Shown piece after piece: positions 1-8,698 of a DNA stretch of 8,698 nt; the first letter of the stretch is position 1; each line of letters starts with the position of its first letter. Both the position numbers and the translations under genes were made by a program. The notes under the pieces are model-generated. The model was not told the origin of the DNA. It worked only from the letters and a program-made list of their open reading frames with translations, and did not search any database. Source of the DNA: Pseudomonadota bacterium (GTDB taxonomy: Bacteria > Pseudomonadota > Gammaproteobacteria > Halothiobacillales > Halothiobacillaceae); contig JAJYPA010000336.1 in the NCBI GenBank assembly GCA_021795795.1, positions 1 through 8,698 of the forward strand. The letters run 5' to 3'.

Positions 1-1
1 G

Positions 2-205
2 GAAGAAGGCGAGATCCAAATCCCGGTCGAATATCAGGACGACACTCTGGATATCGCTTTCAACAGCCGTTATCTCACCGATACCACCCAAATATTCGCC
101 CAGGAAAGTTTGCGGATGCGGGTCAAGGACAGCGACAGCAGTGCCGTTTTTACCCCAATAGACGGAAATAACCCCCTATATATCATCATGCCTGTCCGTC
201 TTTGA
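2..205 (+). CDS. dnaN: DNA polymerase III sliding clamp (beta subunit), C-terminal end only
   Basis: The open frame from the left edge encodes the last 67 residues of the DnaN beta clamp, the ring that tethers DNA polymerase III to DNA. Visible landmarks are the third-domain strand-helix 'LDIAFNSRYLTD', matching the family's 'hxFNxxYLhD' block, and the terminal 'PLYIIMPVRL', matching the near-invariant 'YVVMPMRL' ending that forms part of the clamp's protein-binding pocket. The stop TGA is at 203-205 and recF begins one base later, which is the standard dnaA-dnaN-recF-gyrB order. The 5' part of the gene lies outside the window. The identification rests on the C-terminal motif plus synteny. 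Confidence 0.93.
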   Translation, partial: EEGEIQIPVEYQDDTLDIAFNSRYLTDTTQIFAQESLRMRVKDSDSSAVFTPIDGNNPLYIIMPVRL

Positions 206-206
206 A

Positions 207-3661
<3,455 letters not shown>

Positions 3662-4450
3662 TCACGCGGCGACATTCTGATCAAAACGCAAAGGTATGGG
3701 CCAGTGGATGATTTCCATACGCCCATCGATATGTTCGACCAGTGCGGTACAGCTCTCGACCCAGTCGCCGTCGTTGTAATAGAGGATACCGTCGATAATT
3801 TTTTGCTCGGCATGGTGGATATGGCCGCAGATCACCCCGGCATAACCGCGGCGTGAGGTTTCTTCGGCCAGCAGATGTTCGTAATCGTTGATAAACTGCA
3901 CGGCTTTCTTAACCCGGTATTTGATATAAGCACTCAGGGACCAGTGACGGCGCAGGCCCAGGCGCCGGAACGCACTTTGCAGCAGCCGATTGAACCAGAG
4001 CAACAGGGTATAGCCATGATCACCCATATGAATGAGCCAGGTCGCATAGCGCATGGCGGCATCGAATTGGTCACCATGGATGACCCAGAGCTTTTTGCCA
4101 TCGGCAGTTTCATGCACGGCTTCCTGGAGGATGGCAATGTCGCCCAGGGCGATGGCATCGCCCTGGGACTGTACATAATCAGAGAGTAGCTCGTAGACGG
4201 GGTCATGATTGCCGCGGATATAACGTACCGTGACCCCGGAGCGGGCCAATCGGAGAATTTTCTGAACCACCGTATTATGGCTGCGCGGCCAGTACCAGCG
4301 GACCTTGAGGCGCCAGAGGTCGATGACATCGCCCACCAGATAGAGCTGCTGGCAGGAATTGTGACGCAGAAAGTCCAAAAGACTCTCCGCCTGACAGCCG
4401 CGGGTGCCGAGATGGACGTCAGATAGAAATATGCTGCGATAATGGACCAT
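3662..4450 (-). CDS. LpxH-like calcineurin-type metallophosphoesterase
   Basis: A 262-residue binuclear-metal phosphoesterase resembling UDP-2,3-diacylglucosamine diphosphatase (LpxH-type) proteins. Metal-ligand motifs appear in order: D11-x-H13 (SDVHLG), G40-D41 (VGDVIDLW), G80-N-H-D83, H125-G-D127, and G209-H-I-H212, followed by 'YYNDGDWVESCTALVE'. Classical LpxH carries GNRDFL where this protein has GNHD, so it fits better with the LpxH2-like branch, whose substrate is unsettled. A role in lipid A synthesis (cleavage of UDP-2,3-diacylglucosamine) is possible but not shown, so I give no symbol. No signal peptide or membrane helix is evident. The frame stays open upstream to 4657, but the ATG at 4450 is preferred because it puts the first metal motif near the N-terminus and has AGGA seven bases upstream. 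The product converges on gyrB and is divergent from the large oxidoreductase gene. Confidence 0.85.
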   Translation of the reverse strand: MVHYRSIFLSDVHLGTRGCQAESLLDFLRHNSCQQLYLVGDVIDLWRLKVRWYWPRSHNTVVQKILRLARSGVTVRYIRGNHDPVYELLSDYVQSQGDAIALGDIAILQEAVHETADGKKLWVIHGDQFDAAMRYATWLIHMGDHGYTLLLWFNRLLQSAFRRLGLRRHWSLSAYIKYRVKKAVQFINDYEHLLAEETSRRGYAGVICGHIHHAEQKIIDGILYYNDGDWVESCTALVEHIDGRMEIIHWPIPLRFDQNVAA

Positions 4451-4467
4451 AGGGTCATCCTGAAAAG

Positions 4468-4496
4468 GTGACAGAACCCTATATTGCCAGCAAAAT
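4468..4496 (+). promoter_or_regulatory. Candidate sigma70-like promoter for the large oxidoreductase
   Basis: GTGACA at 4468-4473 matches the -35 consensus at 5 of 6 positions. CAAAAT at 4491-4496 matches the -10 consensus at 4 of 6, and the spacer is exactly 17 bp. Transcription would start near 4503, leaving about 50 nt of leader before the GTG start chosen for the gene. This is a pattern match only; the -10 is weak. Confidence 0.4.
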
Positions 4497-4545
4497 ATGA
4501 CAGTTTGATGAAAGTTGGCTGTAGTGTAGTCGCCGATATGATTTT

Positions 4546-4549
4546 GGAG
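4546..4549 (+). promoter_or_regulatory. Ribosome-binding site that decides the oxidoreductase start
   Basis: GGAG at 4546-4549 lies six bases before the GTG at 4556. The alternative in-frame starts (TTG 4484, ATG 4508, ATG 4538) have no comparable purine-rich site at proper spacing. This is the main reason for choosing GTG 4556. Confidence 0.5.
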
Positions 4550-4555
4550 ATCATT

Positions 4556-7500
4556 GTGCTTAACCTGTTTAACTTTGAATACAAAGAACTTTTCACTGAT
4601 AAAGGCATCGCACGGCTGGATGGAGAATTTATTCGTAGCCTGGCGGAGAAAGACCAAATTCTTGCGGAACGCCTGCGAGTCTATCGTGCCGCAGGTGCCC
4701 AGCCCGCCGATAAAGCCCAGAGTGAGTTTCTGCTACAGCTTGCGCCTCATCTTGAACAATTTGTCGCACGGCTCTTTTGCCTGGAACCGGAAGTGGCTGC
4801 GTTGCAGGCTCAGACCCGCAGCCATGATGTGGTCATGGATTTCAAAAAGCATTTTGTGCTGCGCCGCGCACGCCGTTACCGTGGCGAGTTTCCGCACACT
4901 TTTGCGGATATGGATCAGTGGCTGGACATTGAAATCCAGCAGCGATGCTGGCCGCGGGAGGATCGTGAATGGGCCATTGCTCGACTGGGTGAAGAATGGC
5001 TCAAGGATGAAGCGACCCATGCCGAGGCCATTGATCGTCTGACCCAGTGGTGTGCCCTCATCCTGAAAGACCCGCAGGCCGCCTTGGCGGTGCAAGGCTG
5101 GTCCAGTTTCCGCTTGCCCCAGCGGGTGGATCATGAGGCACTGGTCCCCTTAAAACGGCGGGATGATCTCCACGGTGCGCCCTTCGTGGCGCCAGACGGA
5201 ACTTTGCGGCGCCGTGACAGTTTTCATCTGACCGATCCGCGTATGGACTTGCGCAGTGTCCAGAGTGAAGTGCATTACTGTCTCTATTGCCATGATCACG
5301 ACGGGGATTTTTGTTCCAAGGGCTTTCCCGAAAAAAAGGGTGTGCCGGAACTGGGTCTTAAGGTAGACCCCCTTGGTGTCACCCTCACCGGCTGTCCCTT
5401 GGAAGAAAAAATCTCGGAAATGCAGGTTCTGAAACGGGACGGATTCAATATCGCCGCCCTGGCCATGGCGATGGTGGATAACCCCATGGTCCCCGCCACT
5501 GGACATCGTATCTGCAATGACTGCATGAAGGCCTGTGTCTACCAGAAGCAGGACCCGGTGAACATTCCGCAAATTGAAACGCGGATACTGACCGATGTGT
5601 TGAATCTTCCCTGGGGTGTCGAACTCTACGATTTGCTGACCCGGTGGAATCCGCTGCGCGCCGCGCAATATCTGGCGCAGCCCTACAACGGGAGGAAGGT
5701 GCTGGTGGCGGGTATGGGCCCGGCGGGCTTCACCATGGCCCATTATCTCTTGCAGGAAGGCTGTGCGGTCGTGGGTATTGATGGCCTGAAAATCGAACCG
5801 CTGCCCCAGCAGTGGCTGGAGGAGCCCATTCGGGACTGGAGCAGTCTCCAGGAGGACCTCGACGAACGCATTCTGCTCGGTTTCGGCGGTGTGGCCGAAT
5901 ATGGCATCACCGTGCGTTGGGACAAGAATTTTCTCAAACTGATTTATCTGACGCTGGCGCGGCGACCGAATTTCCAGATTTTTGGCGGCGTGCGGCTGGG
6001 CGGTACCATCACCCTCGAAAACGCCTGGGAACTGGGTTTCGATCACGTCTGTATTGCCACCGGTGCGGGCTTGCCGCGGGTGGTGCCCATGGGTGAGAGT
6101 CTGGCGCGCGGTATGCGTCAGGCCAGCGACTTTCTCATGGCGTTGCAGCTCACCGGTGCGGGCAAGCGGTCCAGTCTGGCTAACCTGCAGGTGCGCCTGC
6201 CGGCAGTGGTGATCGGCGGTGGCCTCACGGCGGTGGATACTGCGACCGAGGTGCAGGCCTACTATGTGCGGCAGGTGGAGAAGGTGCTGGCGCGCTATGA
6301 GCAGATGGCAGCGCAATCCGGTGAAGAAAAACTCCGCGCCGGGCTCTCCGCAGAGGATAGCCAAATTCTCGAAGAATTCCTGACCCACGGCCGAGCGGTG
6401 GGTGCGGAACGGGAGCGGGCGGCCGCAGCAGGTGAAGCACCTAATTTCGTGCCGCTGATTCATGCCTGGGGCGGCGTGACCCTGGCCTACCGGAAGGGCA
6501 TGCAGCAGTCACCGGCCTATACCCGCAACCATGAAGAACTCATCAAGGCCATGGAAGAAGGGCTTTATTATGGCGAGGGTCTCGATCCCCTCCGAGCAGA
6601 ACTCGACAGTTATGGGCATATCGCGCACATGGTTTTCCGCCGGATGCGCGAGGTGGAAGGGCGCTGGCTGGCCAGTGATCAGGATTTACGTTTGCCCGCA
6701 CGAGCCGTCTTCATCGCTGCGGGCACCGTCCCCAACACCATCTATGAAAGGGAATATCCGGGGACTTTCCAACTGGATGGGGATCACTTTCTGACCCACG
6801 TGGCCCATGATAACGGGCCATTGCAGGCGGTGCAGGTGGCCGCGCATTGCAAGGCCCCCGAGGCTGGTCCGTTTACGTCCTACAGTGATGCGCAAGGACA
6901 TCGGATTAGCTTTATTGGGGACACACATCCGGTGTTCCACGGTAGTGTGGTCAAGGCCATCGCCTCCGCCAAGGCGACGTATCCGCAGGTCATGCAGAGC
7001 CTGGAAACGCTGGATACCGCCGTCGATCCGGACGTGCAGGGCTTTCAGCAACGTTTGCAGCATCTGTTGAGCATGCGGGTACTCCGCATGGATCGCAGCA
7101 ACCCTGCTGTTACCGAGATGTGGGTGGAGGCCCCGTTGGCGGCCCGCAATTTCCGACCGGGACAGTTTTTCCGTTTGCAGACTTATGAATCCCATAGTGT
7201 GATCGAAGACGGCACCCGTCTGCAGATTCCGGTGCTGACGGTCAGTGGTGCGGGGGTGGAAGGGGACGCGGTGCGCCTCCTGATCCTGCAGTGGGGCACT
7301 GGCCCGCGTCTGGTGGGACGCCTGCAGCCGGGTGATCCCCTGATACTCATGGGACCGACCGGCGCCCCCACCGACATCCCCACGGGTAAAACGATTTTGG
7401 TGGTCGCCGGACGCTGGGGTGCGGCGGTGATGCTGGATATCGGCCCGGCCTTGCGGGCAGCGGGCAACCGCGTGCTCTATGTGGCGGCCCTGGGCAAAGC

Positions 7501-8050
7501 CAGCGAACTGGATAACCAGGCGGAACTGGAAGAGGCGGCAGACCAGATCATCTGGTGCACCGGCAGCGGCCCCTTGATTCAGACCCATCGCGCGCAGGAC
7601 CTCAGTGTCGAGGCCAGCGACATGGTGGCCCTGTTGTGCGCCTATGGGGCCGGTGAGCTGCCCGGACAAGCAGCGCAGGGCGGTGCAGGTATTCCGCTGA
7701 ATAGTGTGGATCGCCTGATGGTCATGGGTTCCACCGGCCTGCTCAAGGGGTTCCAAAAGGCGCTGAAGGCGGAGTTACAACCTTATTTCCGTGCGGATCT
7801 GGAGGCGACTGCGACCGTGGGGAGTCCCATGCAGTGTATGCTCAAAGGGGTCTGCGCCCAATGTCTGCAATGGCAGATCGATCCGGAAACGGGGCAGCGC
7901 ACCAAGGCGGTATTTTCCTGTGCGCAGCAGGATCAGCCCCTGGCTTGGGTGGATCTGGATAACCTCACCGCCCGGCAGAGTCAGAATCGTCTGCTGGAAA
8001 GGGTCTCCAGTCAGTGGCTGGATTATGTCATGAGCGGGGAAAGCTTATAA
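4556..8050 (+). CDS. Giant fused FAD/Fe-S pyridine-nucleotide oxidoreductase (GltD/NfnB-like plus PyrK/NfnA-like)
   Basis: A predicted cytoplasmic protein of 1164 residues that should pass electrons between NAD(P)H, flavin and iron-sulfur clusters; its partner is unknown. Residues 1-240 match no domain I can name. Next come cysteine groups C242-x2-C245-x7-C253, C280 (GCPL) and C320-x2-C323-x3-C327, candidate Fe-S ligands like those before the flavin domain in GltD and DPYD. A GltD-type two-dinucleotide fold follows: GMGPAG at 386-391, GGGLTAVD at 554-561, and 'ISFIGD' at 784-789. From about 850 a ferredoxin-reductase/PyrK-like module follows, with 'RPGQFF', GPTG at 933-936 and a nucleotide-binding loop at 951-958. 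It ends in C1094-x5-C1100-x2-C1103-x18-C1122, a PyrK-style [2Fe-2S] site. I recall similar long proteins in other Proteobacteria annotated only as FAD-dependent or pyridine nucleotide-disulfide oxidoreductases. The frame is open from a TTG at 4484; the start was chosen by its ribosome-binding site. Architecture is confident, function is not. Confidence 0.88.
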   Translation: MLNLFNFEYKELFTDKGIARLDGEFIRSLAEKDQILAERLRVYRAAGAQPADKAQSEFLLQLAPHLEQFVARLFCLEPEVAALQAQTRSHDVVMDFKKHFVLRRARRYRGEFPHTFADMDQWLDIEIQQRCWPREDREWAIARLGEEWLKDEATHAEAIDRLTQWCALILKDPQAALAVQGWSSFRLPQRVDHEALVPLKRRDDLHGAPFVAPDGTLRRRDSFHLTDPRMDLRSVQSEVHYCLYCHDHDGDFCSKGFPEKKGVPELGLKVDPLGVTLTGCPLEEKISEMQVLKRDGFNIAALAMAMVDNPMVPATGHRICNDCMKACVYQKQDPVNIPQIETRILTDVLNLPWGVELYDLLTRWNPLRAAQYLAQPYNGRKVLVAGMGPAGFTMAHYLLQEGCAVVGIDGLKIEPLPQQWLEEPIRDWSSLQEDLDERILLGFGGVAEYGITVRWDKNFLKLIYLTLARRPNFQIFGGVRLGGTITLENAWELGFDHVCIATGAGLPRVVPMGESLARGMRQASDFLMALQLTGAGKRSSLANLQVRLPAVVIGGGLTAVDTATEVQAYYVRQVEKVLARYEQMAAQSGEEKLRAGLSAEDSQILEEFLTHGRAVGAERERAAAAGEAPNFVPLIHAWGGVTLAYRKGMQQSPAYTRNHEELIKAMEEGLYYGEGLDPLRAELDSYGHIAHMVFRRMREVEGRWLASDQDLRLPARAVFIAAGTVPNTIYEREYPGTFQLDGDHFLTHVAHDNGPLQAVQVAAHCKAPEAGPFTSYSDAQGHRISFIGDTHPVFHGSVVKAIASAKATYPQVMQSLETLDTAVDPDVQGFQQRLQHLLSMRVLRMDRSNPAVTEMWVEAPLAARNFRPGQFFRLQTYESHSVIEDGTRLQIPVLTVSGAGVEGDAVRLLILQWGTGPRLVGRLQPGDPLILMGPTGAPTDIPTGKTILVVAGRWGAAVMLDIGPALRAAGNRVLYVAALGKASELDNQAELEEAADQIIWCTGSGPLIQTHRAQDLSVEASDMVALLCAYGAGELPGQAAQGGAGIPLNSVDRLMVMGSTGLLKGFQKALKAELQPYFRADLEATATVGSPMQCMLKGVCAQCLQWQIDPETGQRTKAVFSCAQQDQPLAWVDLDNLTARQSQNRLLERVSSQWLDYVMSGESL

Positions 8051-8210
8051 AAGAATTCATAGAATACGGTTGCTGCTGGCACCCGGTATAGGTGCCGGAG
8101 CCCAGCAGCAGCCGTCCCCCGATTACCGCAACGCAGTGCGCCCATAAACAATAAGAAAGGTCCTCATCCGGCCAGACAGAAAACGTTTCTGTTCGGCGCA
8201 ATCGCTCCAT
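8028..8210 (-). CDS. Doubtful small ORF, 60 residues
   Basis: This leftward ORF starts at ATG 8210 with a good AAGGAG (complement of 8220-8225) nine bases upstream. The frame stays open further back to 8282. The product begins MERLRRTETF, contains three cysteines and a short hydrophobic run ('CVAVIGGRLLL'), and resembles no family I know. Against it: it contains the hairpin at 8067-8114 that looks like the end of the oxidoreductase transcript, and its last 23 bases overlap the oxidoreductase 3' end. It is listed only because the ribosome-binding site is better than expected by chance. Confidence 0.18.
   Translation of the reverse strand: MERLRRTETFSVWPDEDLSYCLWAHCVAVIGGRLLLGSGTYTGCQQQPYSMNSFISFPRS
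8067..8114 (+). terminator. Long hairpin after the oxidoreductase gene, probable transcript end
   Basis: A 13-bp stem pairs 8067-8079 (CGGTTGCTGCTGG) with 8102-8114 (CCAGCAGCAGCCG), with a single G-T wobble. Inside it CACC (8080-8083) can pair with GGTG (8091-8094). It starts 17 bases after the oxidoreductase stop. It is followed by TCCCCC and not a T run, so it is not a textbook intrinsic terminator. It could be a weak or Rho-assisted terminator, or a 3' stabilising hairpin. Confidence 0.5.
8176..8192. repeat. 17-bp palindrome
   Basis: ACAGAAA (8176-8182) and TTTCTGT (8186-8192) are perfect inverted repeats around ACG. Flanking GCC (8171-8173) and GGC (8195-8197) can extend the pairing past one wobble and one mismatch. 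It could be a regulator binding site or a small hairpin; no regulator family is recognised. Confidence 0.4.
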
Positions 8211-8300
8211 TTCTGTTATCTCCTTTTGGCCGATGGTCATCAATCTGGCTTTTGGGCGAACAACACGATATCTAAAAACCATCTTTATCCCATGATGTAG

Positions 8301-8431
8301 CTATTACTGATCATAAATCAGCTTGTTATGTGCCTGCAGGTGGCGTCTTGCAGGCGTATTCAGCCACCGGATTCCAGACATTCGACCGAGATAGGCGTCG
8401 AATCTCCCGTCGACGATCATCCGGAAGTGGC
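8301..8431. other. Self-complementary block, possible structured RNA or complex operator
   Basis: Several perfect complementary pairs are packed into about 130 bp. They are CTGAT 8307-8311 with ATCAG 8317-8321; GCCTGCA 8332-8338 with TGCAGGC 8349-8355; GGTGGC 8339-8344 with GCCACC 8363-8368; GCCACCGGAT 8363-8372 with ATCCG 8419-8423 plus GTGGC 8427-8431 (three-base bulge); and ATTCGAC 8380-8386 with GTCGAAT 8397-8403. The GCCACC segment has two competing partners, and the second and third pairs interleave as a pseudoknot would. No known riboswitch or small RNA family was recognised. No U-rich tail follows. Confidence 0.35.
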
Positions 8432-8439
8432 GCAGCCCC

Positions 8440-8453
8440 TTGATCGAAATCAA
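8440..8453. promoter_or_regulatory. Perfect FNR/ANR/DNR-type operator upstream of hcp
   Basis: The sequence reads TTGAT-CGAA-ATCAA, an exact match to the FNR-family consensus TTGAT-N4-ATCAA. Its centre (8446.5) lies about 40 bp before the predicted transcription start of hcp, the usual place for activation by FNR-type proteins. This predicts induction of hcp at low oxygen (FNR/ANR) or by nitric oxide (DNR-like); sequence alone cannot tell these apart. Confidence 0.75.
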
Positions 8454-8473
8454 GGCGCATCCTGATCACAGCA

Positions 8474-8481
8474 GATATTGT
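8474..8481 (+). promoter_or_regulatory. Candidate -10 element of the hcp promoter
   Basis: Overlapping hexamers GATATT (8474-8479) and TATTGT (8476-8481) each match TATAAT at four of six positions. The second would place the start near 8488 and the FNR-type box at -41.5, the classical class II activator geometry. No good -35 is seen, as expected for an activator-dependent promoter. Confidence 0.4.
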
Positions 8482-8516
8482 TCACAAACATGCACCACCA
8501 CTTCAGGAGACACCTT

Positions 8517-8698
8517 ATGTTTTGCTATCAATGCGAACAAACCACACGTACCCCCGCCGGAATAGGCTGTACCAGTGAGCCGGGAACGTGCGGCAAGGAT
8601 GAGGGCACAGCTGATCTGCAGGACATTCTTACGCACCTTATTAAGGGCATTGCCCAGTATGCGCGCCGGGCACGGGCGGTGGGTGTTGCCGACAGACA
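8517..8698 (+). CDS. hcp: Hybrid cluster protein (Hcp), N-terminal part, runs off the right edge
   Basis: The first 60 codons of Hcp are present, beginning MFCYQCEQT, the hallmark start of the family. Hcp carries a cubane-type cluster plus the Fe-S-O hybrid cluster and is linked to nitric oxide and hydroxylamine reduction and to protein S-nitrosylation. The N-terminal cysteines are C3, C6, C18 and C25, spaced C-x2-C-x11-C-x6-C as in E. coli class II Hcp, unlike the shorter spacing of strict anaerobes. The ATG has AGGAGA (8505-8510) six bases upstream. A perfect FNR-type box about 70 bp before the start implies anaerobic or NO-responsive expression. The hybrid-cluster ligands lie beyond the window, and so would an hcr reductase gene if one is present. 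Confidence 0.93.
   Translation, partial: MFCYQCEQTTRTPAGIGCTSEPGTCGKDEGTADLQDILTHLIKGIAQYARRARAVGVADR

Larger units (their letters stand above)
4451..4555. other. Divergent intergenic region
   Basis: These 105 bp separate the divergent starts of the phosphoesterase and the large oxidoreductase. The region holds the phosphoesterase ribosome-binding site (rc AGGA at 4458-4461), a sigma70-like promoter candidate pointing right, and the oxidoreductase ribosome-binding site. I see no convincing dyad operator. A leftward promoter must exist here or inside the oxidoreductase start region, but I could not pick one with good hexamers. Confidence 0.6.
8051..8516. other. Long intergenic region upstream of hcp, rich in inverted repeats
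   Basis: This 466-bp stretch contains no convincing gene. From left to right it holds a long hairpin after the oxidoreductase stop, a 17-bp palindrome, a weak leftward small ORF, a block of nested complementary segments, and the FNR-type box, promoter and ribosome-binding site of hcp. No tRNA, CRISPR repeat or transposase fragment was recognised. Confidence 0.7.

Noticed and set aside
4484..4555. Earlier starts (TTG 4484, ATG 4508, ATG 4538) for the oxidoreductase
   Set aside because: None has a well-spaced Shine-Dalgarno. The TTG also overlaps the candidate promoter, and recognisable family sequence begins only just after GTG 4556.
4451..4657. 69-codon upstream extension of the phosphoesterase frame on the - strand
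   Set aside because: The extension resembles nothing, would run into the divergent oxidoreductase gene, and the ATG at 4450 has a good ribosome-binding site and family-like N-terminus.
5150..6463. Long open frame of 437 codons on the - strand inside the oxidoreductase gene
   Set aside because: Antisense shadow: the translation is histidine- and glutamine-rich with no domain, while the + frame carries clear cofactor motifs.
8396..8415. Repeated CGTCGA and palindrome CGTCGACG
   Set aside because: Too short and too likely by chance in GC-rich sequence; a five-base stem alone is not meaningful.
8487..8494. AACATGCA resembling half of an NsrR operator at the predicted hcp start
   Set aside because: It matches the left part only; the T-rich end and the inverted partner half-site are absent, so a nitric-oxide repressor site is not supported.

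Overview
The window looks like the replication-initiation neighbourhood of a Gram-negative, proteobacterial chromosome. The tail of dnaN, all of recF and all of gyrB run in the usual order on the + strand, so dnaA and oriC probably lie just upstream. GyrB is 800 residues long with the large insertion in its TOPRIM half that is typical of Gram-negative gyrases. A class II (E. coli-like) hybrid cluster protein and a perfect FNR-type operator suggest an organism that meets low oxygen or nitrogen oxides. My overall impression is an acidophilic or chemolithotrophic gammaproteobacterial-type genome such as Acidithiobacillus; that is a guess from sequence style, not a proof.

Layout: (1) Positions 2-3661 are a tightly packed dnaN-recF-gyrB unit (1-nt gap, then an ATGA overlap). 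(2) At 3662 a gene on the - strand, an LpxH-like metallophosphoesterase, converges on gyrB with no base between the two stop codons. (3) A 105-bp divergent intergenic region (4451-4555) separates it from a very large + strand gene. This encodes a flavin/iron-sulfur oxidoreductase of about 1164 residues in which a GltD/NfnB-like module is fused to a PyrK/NfnA-like module, with an unrecognised N-terminal region and extra cysteine motifs. (4) Positions 8051-8516 form a 466-bp intergenic region rich in inverted repeats: a long hairpin just after the oxidoreductase, a 17-bp palindrome, a densely self-complementary block at 8301-8431, and then a perfect TTGAT-N4-ATCAA box. (5) The start of hcp runs off the right edge.

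How the genes fit together: dnaN, recF and gyrB provide the sliding clamp, gap repair and supercoiling at the origin. The phosphoesterase is probably an envelope or nucleotide-linked hydrolase. The fused oxidoreductase is predicted to move electrons between pyridine nucleotide and iron-sulfur partners. Its position directly upstream of hcp invites the untested idea that it supplies electrons to anaerobic or nitrosative metabolism, although hcp appears to have its own oxygen-responsive promoter.

The most unusual items are the single-chain GltD-PyrK fusion with its extra cysteine set and altered nucleotide-binding motifs, and the structured intergenic block upstream of hcp.
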